Shown: positions 23,702 to 34,093 of the stretch, in pieces
How positions within the stretch are numbered: the stretch's first letter is position 1
Layout of the letters: every line of letters starts with the position of its first letter
Source: Rhabditophanes sp. KR3021
Lineage: Eukaryota; Nematoda; Chromadorea; Rhabditida; Alloionematidae
NCBI GenBank assembly: GCA_963281155.1
Contig: CAUJLY010000002.1
Coordinates: 4,278,001 to 4,342,000 of the forward strand
DNA length: 64,000 bases
Direction of reading: 5' to 3'
Notes under the pieces: generated by a model
Databases searched by the model: none
What the model saw: only the letters and a program-made list of their open reading frames with translations
Told to the model about the DNA's origin: nothing
Program-made: the position numbers and the translations under genes

Positions 23702-24767
23702 ATGGATCTAGATGGGAAAATAAAAGCCTACAAATTCGTAGCTTATTCTGCTGTCATATTTTCGGTCATTGCAGTATTAAGCGTTTGTATTACACTTCCT
23801 ATGGTTTACAATTATGTCCATAATGTCAAAAGAAATATGCACCATGAAGTGGACATATGCAGAGGGTCTGCGAAAGACATATGGTCCGAAGTAAATGTCT
23901 TGAAGAAGATGTCCAACTCAACTAAGACTAAAAGACAGGCTGGGTATGACGCTGCAGTTGAGAATACAGAAATAGAAGCAGCCCCAATAGGCAGACCAGA
24001 GCAATGCAGTGAATGTTGCCTTCCAGGAGCTCCAGGTAAGACATTTCATTGAATTGTTAATTAGTTTGTTTAGGACCCGCTGGAAAGCCAGGCCAAAACG
24101 GAAAACCGTAAGTTAGCATGGTTTATATTTTAATATTCTTTAAAGTGGTATGCCTGGATCACCAGGATTAAATGGAGCAAGAGGGAAATCAAATGCCGTT
24201 CCTTGTGAACCAATTACCGTCCCACCCTGTAAACCCTGTCCAAGAGGCCCTCCGTAAGTTAGCTATACACTTATTTCATTTTTCTTTAGTGGACCTGCCG
24301 GACCTCGAGGACCTGCCGGAGACAGTGGAACTGATGGAATTCCCGGCCGACCAGGAAGCAACGGATTGCCAGGATCTCCGGGAGTCAAAGGACCAAGCGG
24401 AAATAGAGGGGTAAGTATGAGTTGAATATAAGTAATCAATCTTTATAGGAGCCTGGAATGCCTGGAAGAGATGGACAGCCTGGTGCTGATGCTCAAAGCG
24501 AAACCATTCCCGGTAGCCCAGGAATGAAAGGAGAAGATGGCAAACCAGGTCCAAAACGGAGCACCAGGACCTGCAGGGGAACCAGGAAAACAAGGAAATC
24601 CTGGCGCCCCGGGAGCTCAGGGAAGTCCAGGTTCACCAGGAAATGATGGTCAACCAGGAGTACAAGGAGCCCCAGGACCAGCCGGCATGAAGGGTGAGAA
24701 AGGAATCTGCCCTAAATACTGTGCTCTCGATGGAGGTGTCTTCTTTGCTGATGGAACAAAGAGATAA
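23702..24767 (+). CDS. Nematode cuticle collagen
   Basis: Exons: 23702-24035, 24074-24107, 24146-24253, 24290-24410, 24449-24767. Secreted structural collagen of the cuticle. The N-terminus has the nematode cuticle-collagen module with a hydrophobic segment (residues about 10-37) and a conserved VNVLKK-like stretch. A furin-like site (TKRQ) follows, then Cys pairs (ECC; CEPI..PPCKPCP) flanking short Gly-X-Y blocks, a long Gly-X-Y domain and a C-terminal tail [17 protein letters not shown]. Exons cut the Gly-X-Y repeats with tiny introns of about 36-38 nt. In the last exon the Gly-X-Y frame is lost after GKPGP at an AAAA run (24553-24556). Removing one A restores Gly-X-Y to the normal C-terminus. 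The specific col gene cannot be told. Confidence 0.9.
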
Positions 24768-26781
24768 TGAAGACGCTTTTATTCCTAAATTCTATTAAAT
24801 AACTTCCATATTGAATAAAATGTGAACAAATTCTGTTTGATACAAAACTTTAATAATATTCTGGAAAACTTGATTTAGAATATCATATCTTTTGCTTTAA
24901 AAGATATTACTTTTTGTTTTAAAACCTCATATTCTCTGCTTTTAAACCTCACATTCTTTACTTTAAAACACCATATTTTTACTTTAAAAGATTAGATTTT
25001 TTTAAAAGTTAACATTTTTTATTTGTTTCACTTGTTTCATCAGTTGTGATCTCTCAAAATGATCCCCGTATTAAGTTGGAAAGTACTTGGGGTGTTACAA
25101 TGACGACTAAAGTGCATAAACACAGTCATTTGGATTTATTTTGAAAAATCTCCTTTATCAAAACTTTTATGGTTTAATAAAATCACTTGAAACAACTTTA
25201 TAAAGAGATCAAGTTAAAAATGTAGTTATAAACAAAGTTAATTTTGAAATATGGAGAAGAACTTAAAAAATGTATTTTACTTGAGGAATTTATTAAGATT
25301 AACTTGTTCTAAAGAGAGCAAATTCTATTTTTATCTATTTCAAAATTCATTTTAGAGTGGTTTACAGATGTTAATGTTTACTCTTAAGGTTTCCTCAATC
25401 AGACTTGATTTTCATTTTTTAAATATTTACACAACAATAAAATTACGTTTAATGTGTCGGCTTATTTTTATGAGGACATTTTTGATGTGGATACGAAGAT
25501 GACTATTCATTCAATTATGTTGGAACCTTTCAATAAAATATACTTTTGACATTGTAAATCCAATGATCGATGAAAACAATTTGTTGAAAAAGGCGCTGAC
25601 ATCTATTTACTCTCCAACTATGTCTTATTATGTATCACCATGACTCTTTTTTCAGCTAAAAAAGTAAAGTTAACATTTTTTGATAATATTTATTGTTATT
25701 AACAATAGATCATTATGAATTATTCATAAAGAGAACTGATCTAATCTACACATATTTAATATTAATGAAAAACAACAATTTTATTCGTTCTTCGCTAATC
25801 AAAGGTGTACAAAAGTATAGACATAGATTTCTTTATTCTATATTCGTTTCGGTTGATTTGATTGAATGAATGAACAACCACCAACCACGTAATACCTATT
25901 AAAGACTTGTTCTTAATTTTGAAGTAGTGTGTTTCAATAGTCCGAGTAGAAATTAGAACGCATCTAGTAATAATTTTACTTTTATTGTTCCTTGAGTTTA
26001 AAGTTGACTTTATTAAATATTCCGACATATTTTCATTTATTTATCCACACATGAAATAATTATATCAAAATATTTGCTTACAACCATATTTGTTTATTAT
26101 TATGATAAATATTATCAAATTTTATTTATGTCTTACTCTTATCAGATCGAGAGTGTGTTTAAAACCTTCAGCCAGTTTGCACCATCTGCCAAATCCATCT
26201 TATCACAATCTTGTATCACATATGCATGCGTATTTGGTGACATCTTGAAAGCAAATATGTTTGTGTACTTTTGATGGTTATTACACCTTCACAGATCTCA
26301 AGAACATTTACTTCCCTTACTTCCTTCTTCCATTACTCACATTCGTTTATTTCTAAATTTTATATTACCATCTAAAGTTAGTTACCTTCTAAACTAAAGA
26401 AATATAATAAATAATATCAAATAAGTAAGACAAAGTCTTTTTTGTTTGCACAACATTCTGCTAGGTAAAAAAGCATTTAAATGTAACGATTGCCTCAAAT
26501 TATATCAGATTGATGTGTATAAATAATATTTGCTAGATGGCGACATCAATTCAATAAACAGTCTGATCAAGTATGTGTTGTATAACGGTTCTACTTTAAC
26601 GCTTTTTTGATGTTGGCATTCGATATTGCACTATTTTGTTGTCTGTAAAGCATTTACTGACCTTTCTTTCTGTACATTATGTGAGTATTTTATACATCGT
26701 TATTTATTTTGCTCTTCATTTACCTAATTATCAACTCGCCTACTTTTAAGTTACTTGATTTTTTAGATAATATTAGTAATA
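24768..26781. other. 2 kb intergenic region, no gene seen
   Basis: Very AT-rich. Open frames at 25795-26028 (minus) and 26074-26274 (plus) are short, hydrophobic or low-complexity, and have no recognisable motif. A diverged repeat near its start is listed separately. Confidence 0.5.
24891..25010. repeat. Imperfect tandem repeat, ~27 bp unit
   Basis: Four or five diverged copies of a unit like 'ctttaaaacctcatattct', reading ctttaaaagata, ttttaaaacctcata, cttttaaacctcaca, ctttaaaacaccata, ctttaaaagatta. It lies in the 3' flank of the collagen gene. Confidence 0.6.
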
Positions 26782-27165
26782 ATGGGCCAAAAACAATCCT
26801 ATAATCTGTCATCCACTAATAGAAATGAAGTCGCTGCCAAAGCTGATTTGCCTGTCTTTGAGTCTCAAAAATTGCAAGAAAATTCGCCTGTTCGTTTGAC
26901 AACATCACGCAAAAGTATCGGAAGTAAAGAAAACGAAGTGTCATCCCGTGTCGAAACCAAATCAGAAAAATCAGACGCTTTAACTTCTGGCAGTGAAGCG
27001 GATATTTCTGAAGCAGAACCAGACTACAATTCAATCCACTCAGGTGATGAAATATTTGAACTTAAGAAAATCGAGCCCATGAAAGAAATAAAATTTGTTG
27101 CTGAGCCTGTTGTAAACAGTCATAATATTGAAACGTCTACACCAATCGTTTTATTAGCTAATTAA
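26782..27165 (+). CDS. Small acidic protein with possible N-myristoylation signal
   Basis: Single frame of 127 residues, not recognised. It begins MGQKQS, which fits the N-myristoylation pattern (Gly at position 2 and Ser at position 6). The rest is Ser/Glu/Lys-rich and looks disordered, with acidic Ser clusters such as TSGSEADISEAEPD that would suit casein kinase 2. No transmembrane segment or domain. The start at 26782 was chosen because the Met-Gly start is immediately followed by this pattern. It could have further exons, although the frame ends in a normal stop and the 3' flank is AT-rich. Confidence 0.5.
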   Translation: MGQKQSYNLSSTNRNEVAAKADLPVFESQKLQENSPVRLTTSRKSIGSKENEVSSRVETKSEKSDALTSGSEADISEAEPDYNSIHSGDEIFELKKIEPMKEIKFVAEPVVNSHNIETSTPIVLLAN

Positions 27166-27512
27166 TTACAATTAAGTCAAATTAATACAACTCAAACATA
27201 TAATATTTTGCGAGCCAACAAACAAACTAGTATTATGTATTTGTATTAACTTTTTTATAACGTTTGAATAAAGGAATATTTTATCTATTCTTCTTTATGT
27301 CTCTCCATACAGGTCATATAAAGCAAACTTTCTCCGTAAATGGTAATGTTAATGCCTGTGAGTGGTTTTAGATGGTTATGGATAGTGTTCGCGGATAAAA
27401 GTAAAGATGACATAATTTAGAGGCATTTAAATTAGAACAAAGACAGATTACCTAATTAAATGTGTACTATTAAAGTGTTTTGTGTCATTTATTTTAATTG
27501 CATGGTTTCATT

Positions 27513-29063
27513 ATGTTGAAGTTTTACTTGTTATTCTTTATTGTACCTACTGCTTTGGCTGTCGATTATTGCCGAACCTTAGCAGCCTGCAAGCATGATA
27601 GCCAATTAGAGTTCTGGTCGTGTTCAAATTCTAGTTTGAATGTTTTACTAGATGGATCTGCTCGTTTTAATGAAAAGGAATCCTGTAGAACAAAGGCCAA
27701 ATCATTTGTCGCCGCTCAAAATAATGGCATCATAAATAGGTATGCTGAAGCAATAAACTGTATTTACATCAAAGACAAAGCTTTAAGAGTAGGGGATAAC
27801 TTAAGAATGAAGTGTACTATTTTATCTATTGAATTAAACGGGAAACCAACTCCATTAACAATCGGACAAGCAACATTTAACGAATGCCTAGAAATGAAAA
27901 GATTAGCAGAGGATAGATGTAATATTATTTCCAAATGTTGCCCATTGCTAAGTACATGTAATCCATTTTATAGCAAAAGGGCAGAAAATAAAATAAACAA
28001 AAAAAATTTGATTGAAGCTGGTGATATTATTACTTGCCTAGACCAGTATAAAAACGCGAATGAAGATAGAGTTAAGGAAATCCAGAGAAAGGGAATAAAA
28101 AAGAATTCCAAATTAGTTGATTCAACGAAGATATCAGACGACTCAAAAATAGGAGTTTCTACGAAGGAAAAAATAGCCGAAATCCAAAAGCACATTACTA
28201 ATAAGAGAAAGGAATTCGAAGAGCAATTGGCACAAGACCCTTTAGTTAAACAACTGCAATTATTGTCCCCTCCTTCGAAATTTTTGATAACAACGACACA
28301 AAAACCAATTCTAGAAACTAAAAAATCAAATGAACAACTTGAAAAATCAAATACTATACCAAATAAACATTTGGAAGAGACTGAAAAATCAAACAAATCA
28401 AAAGAACAAGTGTCTATATCAAATGAGTCAACGAAATCAAGTGAGCAACTATCAAAAAAGCAAAAAAGCGCGGAAGAAACCAAGAAATCAGTCCATAAGG
28501 TTAAAAAATCAAAAGAATTGGCCAAAAAATCAAAAGTAAATGATGATGTTGCTAAATCACACCCTATTAAAGCAGATTATAGTGAGGACAAAAAGAAGAA
28601 AGTTGTTGAAAGGATCAAGAAGTATAAAGCAGAAAAAGCGGGGAAGAAAGAAATTGATACAAATAATAAAGAACTTTTAGACGAAGCCAAAAAAGACGAG
28701 AAAAAAACTAATAAGAAAATTACAAGTGAGAAAAAAAGGTTGACCCGAAAGAGAATAAAAAGTTTATCCATGAATTGAGACAAGTTGTTGACGTGCAAAC
28801 CAATAACCAAGATCTGTTGACTAAAAGTAACACATCAAAAAAAGCACTCTCTCGTGGTTTATCAAAAGCTGTGGCCAAAAAGATATTCTCCACGTGGGGT
28901 TGCAAAGCTTATAAACAATGTCGTTCCTTAGTTAATTTCTCAGCTCTCAAATGCAAGGATCCCAGCATTGAATTATTAAAGAACGCAACCTTGCCAGACA
29001 CCAAAATTTATGAAAATATTGCAAGTTTTATTAGTCTCTTAATAAATATTAATTTTAATTTTA
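27513..29063 (+). CDS. Secreted Cys-rich protein with Lys/Ser-rich repeat region
   Basis: The start ATG at 27513 gives a signal peptide (MLKFYLLFFIVPTALA). A Cys-rich domain of about 150 residues follows (YCRTLAAC, KCCPLLSTC), then a long Lys/Glu/Ser region with repeated KKSK/EKSN-type units. The annotated frame stops at 28778, but another frame opens at the same place and continues to at least 29037 with a second Cys block (WGCKAYKQCRS..LKC) resembling the first. An A7 run at 28731-28737 with one A missing would join them. Splice-like signals (AG|gtaag at 29063) then lead into an intron, and the Cys-rich exon at 30771-31031 is the likely 3' end, although its phase does not fit without another correction. 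Family unknown. Extracellular or matrix role is inferred only from the signal peptide and Cys pattern. Confidence 0.55.
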
Positions 29064-29221
29064 GGTAAGTTAAAGAACAGTCAAAAGATTACACGAAAAT
29101 AAGAGTTGTTGATATCAAAACGTTTAGTAAAAGACAAAAATATTAAATTAGACAAGATATTATTTAGAAATACGTTTAAACAAGAATAGGTTTCGTTAAG
29201 AACAATATTTGATATTCTCTT

Positions 29222-30715
29222 AACCATTTTTTGGGTGTTTTTTGAACATCACATCGTTTGATTGACCGGATGCGTCGATGTTGGTTAATACAGCTTGTTG
29301 GTCCAATGTGATACCGTATTCAAAAGCGAGTGCTTCATTTCCAGTTAACTCATCCAAGTAGAAAGCAACGAGTTGTCTCTTCTTGTCCAAAATATTCATA
29401 ATCTTTGTTTCTCTGGCATTTAAAGGGATGAATCTTCTAAAGTAAAGTTTGGCTTCTGAACTGTGATTACTTGATTTATTTTTACGTTGGCTGATACACC
29501 ATCATAGAAAATTCCATTCATCAAAGGACACTGGGCTAGCATCCACATCAGCAAGCAAATCAACTAAGACATAGATCGACTGGTTTCTTTTGGCTGTACT
29601 ACGAGATTTAGCCTTCTTTAATTCACCTATAATCTTTGCTAGTAATTCCACATCAGACATGTTTCTTTCTTTTTCATAAGTCTTCTCAACTTCAGCTCTT
29701 AACTGGAGACATATTCTCTTCTTTACATGATATGTTAAATTGGTGCCATCGTTAAACGTTGATTTACAACTATTACATTTGTAGTCCAATCCTTTTACAA
29801 TCTTGGAATCATAAGTAGGGTTAAGAATAGGCTTTATTACATGTACGAGATGATCCTTAAGTAAGCATTCATACAGGTGTTCACCTAATTTGCTTAAGGC
29901 CTCAGGATAGAGAAGAGCACGAAACGACATGGTTTGATTGACTGAACAATTTGACAAAGTTGAAAGAAAATAATTCAACGCATGCTCAATGGCAAAAGCA
30001 ACACCTTGAGTAAACTTTTCTTTAGAGTAAATCATATTTATTAATCCATCTTTCAAACAATTCAGCAAACAAGGCTTCTTTTCTTGTCATAGGACCAGAA
30101 TTAACTATAGCTAACGAAACATCTTAACAGTGTCTTTGGAACCTTTTAGTCGGCCCATCATCTGGTGTCGAAGCGCTCACATACTCGTTTGTCCCTTGTG
30201 TATCTCTTGCAAGACAGAAATGTGTCTGTTTGGCAGACTTATCCAATTCCTAAAAAGAATAACTTATTTTATTTGATTAATTAAACTTACGGCTTCTTCC
30301 CAGAATCTTTTGCCAATGAAGTCTTTCCCAAATAGCTCATCATTTCATTTAGCAGCAGTTATTCTTGTATCTCTGCATATTCTCTTAAGCAATGTGTAGC
30401 TGAATAACATCCACGGTTACAATAAGGACGTTGAAGAGGATAAATGATATCCAACTATCTTCACCTTCTTTCTGTCTTAATACATCCAGAACAAACATCC
30501 CAAACTCACCATTGTGTCCAATCTCCGCGATTAACTTCTTAATTTCATCAGCAAAAAATGTATGGTATTTGATTGAATCATCATCAAGATAACTTTGGAA
30601 ACATGCAACAGCATTTTCTTCTAAATAATCTTTAAAGTCCTCCACTACTAACATATATTCTTTTTGAATGTTAAACAAAATACTTTGCCGATCATTGTCT
30701 TCCTAAAACATATAA
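29222..30715 (-). pseudogene. Unrecognised zinc-finger-like family, copy 3 (antisense in intron)
   Basis: Minus-strand protein-like segments. An exon from about 30711 follows a tttag acceptor (30678-30385 open). A piece at 30345-30292 ends at a gtaag donor, and the next starts after a tttttag acceptor near 30250. Then come a long frame 30068-29502 with CNSCKSTFNDG...H...C and SIYVLVDLLAD, and a C-terminal piece 29465-29222 (KLYFRRFIPLNA). Stops and frame changes separate the pieces. Order and motifs parallel copy 1: a helical block with a conserved GV/GF-AIE-type stretch, a finger-like CxxC...H...C block, then a YV/YF block and a KRQ/KRI block. It lies between two plus-strand Cys-rich exons, antisense to them. 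Presence of introns argues against retroposition. Confidence 0.55.
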
Positions 30716-30770
30716 TTAAAACACATTTACATTCAATATGATTTTATAACACTAATCAACGATTGTTTAG

Positions 30771-31031
30771 GCATACGAAAACCAAGCTTTGCTAGCAAAT
30801 GCATGCTGGAAAATTGATACCGAAAAGGTTGCAACTTGTATAAAAGATACTATAAACGGTATTTATGCAGACCATAATTTGTCAACTAAACTTTGTCGTA
30901 CATTCGATTTAGTTAAATTTTATGACGTCATTGACTCTGATAAAGAAAGGTCTGCTGGATGTCTGAAAAGACATAAGATTCTTTCACGTTCTTGTATTAA
31001 ACTTAAGCCATGCTGTATACATGGATATTAA
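30771..31031 (+). CDS. Cys-rich 3' exon, probably of the gene starting at 27513
   Basis: Open from a gtttag acceptor at 30769-30770 to a TAA at 31029-31031, starting AYENQALLANACWK. It has seven cysteines in a spacing reminiscent of the upstream Cys-rich blocks (ACWKID..VATC, KLCRTF, GCLKRH, SCIKLKPCC). It has no signal peptide, so it cannot be a complete secreted protein alone. The simplest reading is the last exon of the upstream gene after a 1.7 kb intron, with the antisense copy 3 inside that intron. The exon is phase 0, whereas the visible upstream donor is not, so either one more exon or an indel is missing. Confidence 0.45.
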   Translation, partial: AYENQALLANACWKIDTEKVATCIKDTINGIYADHNLSTKLCRTFDLVKFYDVIDSDKERSAGCLKRHKILSRSCIKLKPCCIHGY

Positions 31032-31085
31032 TAATTAAATAATAAATAAAATAATTTAAAAACAAATTACACATCACATTTTATT

Positions 31086-32144
31086 CTAATAATAAATGCA
31101 TCTAACTCTATGAGGTTTTACAGTAGCTTCAATTTCCGCAGCATGCTCTCTTCTATACAACCACAAAAAGATATCAACATCCATTGCGGTAACTCTTCTT
31201 TGATCTCGAATAACTTCCTTGCGTCTTTTTGCTTTCCGTAACTTCTTAATAACACTGGTAATAATCAATTCGACGGCATGAATTGAACAAGCTCGTAAGC
31301 AAACTTCCATAGGCTCATTGTTCATGAACTCATAGTCATTTTGAAGCCTTACCATGACTTCTTCGTCGTGTTCGAGAGCTCCAAAAAAGTAAAGAACCTG
31401 AGGGACTCTATAGTCGGCAAACATTGTTAATTCTCCAATATCCGCGAAGTTTCCAATCTCATTTTTTCCCTTCAAACATCCATAGCAGTCTGCAACCAAA
31501 ATTTGAGCTCTTTTAAGTAAGGCAACAACCTGTTGTTCATAGACAGAATAATCTTTAAAACTTTTAAAATTTGTTACAATTAATTCAAGTAACGCGACGG
31601 CACTTTTATTGCACTGTTTTAGAACATTATAAAAAGATCCGTTAAACTTTTCTAGCAGTACTTTACCGGCCTCATTCAAAACATCCACTCTTTCACTTAC
31701 TAGTGGAATAGTGCCATAGGAATCCGATCGAAATAAATCTTTCATTTGATCAACTGTAATGTTGGCCATGAATTGAGCGCTCGTGATGGGTATATTGTTT
31801 CGAAGTGCACGGTTTACAGCAGCTGCAGCCGCAAAGTAGGCTGTGTAAGTTTGTCCGTCTAAGGTGGTTGTGTACTGTCTTTCAGCGTCAGTCCAAAAGG
31901 AGAAGTTAATGACATCCATGAAAAATACAAAGTTAATAGCTTCTTCATCACCGTTTCTTGGATGGAGTGGATGGTTATCCCAATCAACTTTGCCCATTTC
32001 ACCGCTCTTCAATGCCTCAAATATAAGGTCGGAAACTTTTTCCACACCTTCCTCTTTAATGAAGGTAGACTTCACTTTATGTTCTGCGACGAATTTTCCA
32101 GATTCGCGAGGAGTCAGTATTTCCTCGGAGGTTAAGACCAACAT
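31086..32144 (-). CDS. qng1: Queuosine salvage protein (DUF2419, QNG1/C9orf64 family)
   Basis: Single exon, 352 residues, ending in the family-typical RCIYY. The family hydrolyses queuosine 5'-phosphate to release the micronutrient base queuine, which is then inserted into tRNA anticodons; nematodes cannot make queuine and must salvage it. Visible family landmarks are LTPRESGKFVAE, FVFFMDVINFSFW, AAAAAVNRAL..IPITSA, GTIPLVSERV..LNEAGKVLLEKF, SVYEQQVVALLKRAQILVAD, FADIGELTMFADYRVPQVL, and FLWLYRREHA. Length matches human QNG1 (341). The start at 32144 lies 7 bases after a gtttcag acceptor, so it is either trans-spliced or has a short upstream exon. The gene is convergent with the Cys-rich 3' exon, with only about 55 bp between stop codons. 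Confidence 0.92.
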   Translation of the reverse strand: MLVLTSEEILTPRESGKFVAEHKVKSTFIKEEGVEKVSDLIFEALKSGEMGKVDWDNHPLHPRNGDEEAINFVFFMDVINFSFWTDAERQYTTTLDGQTYTAYFAAAAAVNRALRNNIPITSAQFMANITVDQMKDLFRSDSYGTIPLVSERVDVLNEAGKVLLEKFNGSFYNVLKQCNKSAVALLELIVTNFKSFKDYSVYEQQVVALLKRAQILVADCYGCLKGKNEIGNFADIGELTMFADYRVPQVLYFFGALEHDEEVMVRLQNDYEFMNNEPMEVCLRACSIHAVELIITSVIKKLRKAKRRKEVIRDQRRVTAMDVDIFLWLYRREHAAEIEATVKPHRVRCIYY

Positions 32145-32159
32145 ATCGCTCTGAAACAA

Positions 32160-34093
32160 ACGACAATTACGTAAGTTTGAACCAAAATAGGTTCATAAAA
32201 TAATAGGGTGACTAACTATTTAAATGCAATTAAATAAGATGACAGATAAATCAACTGTAAAAGATATTGGGTGGAAAGGTAACATTTATTACAATAAAAG
32301 ACGACATTTAAATGTGTCGACAGTCAAAATGCAATCACTATTAAATTGTACAATCAATAAAATTTATAAGATGTTTTAAAGGTTGATACGGCAAGACTAA
32401 AGACCACACTTAGTTCAGACTTTATTTTAAAACGATAACGTTAATATATCTTATACTTAAATACAGACAAAACACAAGACTATCAGCAAACAATTAAGAC
32501 TAAAATAGGATAGATAAACGATGATAATCAACATAAAATGTGGGAAAAAATGCTTCTTTTAATTTAACGTATTATGAGCATGTTGTATTTACAATATCAT
32601 TGTGATTTTTCTCTGGCTATCTAAATCATATAAGCACTTTACATTTTTTATTGTATATTCGTACCCCAAGGGTAAAAAAGTTTATTTTCCGTTTAAAAAA
32701 AGCTGTGTGAGACGATTCAATCAAAATCATACTCATTTTGTAGTCCTGGACGTAGCTACAATTTGGGATATATAAGGTTAAAAAATTTCTCGTACATTTT
32801 TTGTAAAAGATGGTAATGTAATTAATAATTAAAGCTTACGTGTGTTCAAATAGGACAAATAAATAATAGGGACTTCCAAGTGACCTAGTATTTTATGCCT
32901 TACTTCTGAAAATACAGAATAATAATGTTATTGCTTGTACAATATAATAATGATGTGAATGTGTTCTAATAGTATGATGTGATGGGTTGTTATTAATTTG
33001 CAGACGCTTGTTGTTATGCTACATTCCAATGTTGTTTTGGGATGTACGCACGACACTGTAAAATTGTTCTTAATTGTAAAAGATATAAGTTAAGATCAAC
33101 AAATTAAGTTGAGAGGTAGTAGACTGAAAATGATCAAGCAATAACTAAGTTAACGCGATAAGATTCGATACTCATATGGGTATAAATTAATTTTGAAAAT
33201 GTTTAAAAACAATTTCCAGATATTCTAATAAAGTTTCTTCGATGTAAAATGCAATTTTAAGTAAATTAGCTTTTCTAATTTTGAAAAATAAATGATTCTT
33301 CCTATCAAAAAGTCCAAAAATCATTAAACCACACTATTTTGAAAATCCGTTCTATGATCTTGTAATAGGGTTCATTGAACTTAAAATTAAATTTCACGTT
33401 CAATGAAATTATTCATTTTTAAAATTGATAATTTTTAGACCTCAAAATCCAAAATACATTATTCAGATAAAATAATTCATTTTTCTATAGTTATCATAAA
33501 TAACAGTTGAACTTGATGTTTGATTTGTCTCACACAATTTTTTTAAGCAGAAAAATAAACTTTTTTATCCTTGGGATACGAATATGCAATAAAAAATGTA
33601 AAGTCATTATCTGCTTTGGATAGCAAGAGAGAAACTATGATGTAAAGGTTTAATCGAATTTTGAAAATAATCATCATAAACCACCAGGAAATTGCAAAAT
33701 ACCAAAAAGTACCTCTAATTCCAAAATTATAACTAAACTGTTTAGTGTGATGCCTTTTAAACATCCTCTGAAAAATAAGAAGGTCCGCATTTTAGTATTC
33801 TATTATTTTTACCTTGAAAATGGCCTACGAATTGCAATATGTGCACTAATTCATTACATCACTTTCGTTTTAAGTAATCCACATTCCAAACCAATTTTTA
33901 CATACAAGTGGTTTTACACGGATGCACCCAGTATGTAACCACTTTTCAGATGTTAGGAAGCTTTATTCCAAGGGCATTTATATAATCTATTCAAGAGACC
34001 CATACGATCCTGTTTGAACGAAGACTATCCTTGTCATCGTTTTTGTTGTGAAGCTTATATCATTGCTTGTAGTCATTCAAAACATTTATTACA
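32160..34093. other. Spacer between qng1 and pas-3
   Basis: About 1.9 kb without a recognisable gene. It contains the inverted-repeat element listed separately. Open frames at 33543-33764 (minus) and 33747-33938 (plus) fall in or next to that element and look non-coding. Confidence 0.5.
32590..33643. mobile_element. ~1.05 kb element with ~125 bp terminal inverted repeats (MITE-like)
   Basis: The stretch 32590-32722 and the reverse complement of about 33520-33643 match over roughly 125 bp with a few substitutions and small indels. The clearest part is 'actttacattttttattg' followed by tatattcgtaccccaaggg and then a tttattttc core and TGTGTGAGAC. The ~800 bp interior holds no long open frame and no transposase motif. 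Long inverted repeats and no coding capacity suit a non-autonomous DNA transposon. Exact ends and target-site duplication could not be fixed by eye. A shorter internal inverted repeat occurs around 33375-33410. Confidence 0.65.

Noticed and set aside
25795..26274. Two short frames in the collagen-to-26.8 kb gap
   Set aside because: Ile/Asn/Tyr-rich translations typical of AT-rich intergenic DNA.
27968..28810. Antisense frames over the Lys/Ser-rich gene
   Set aside because: Phe/Ser/Leu-rich complement of Lys-rich repeats; the plus strand has the signal peptide and Cys pattern.
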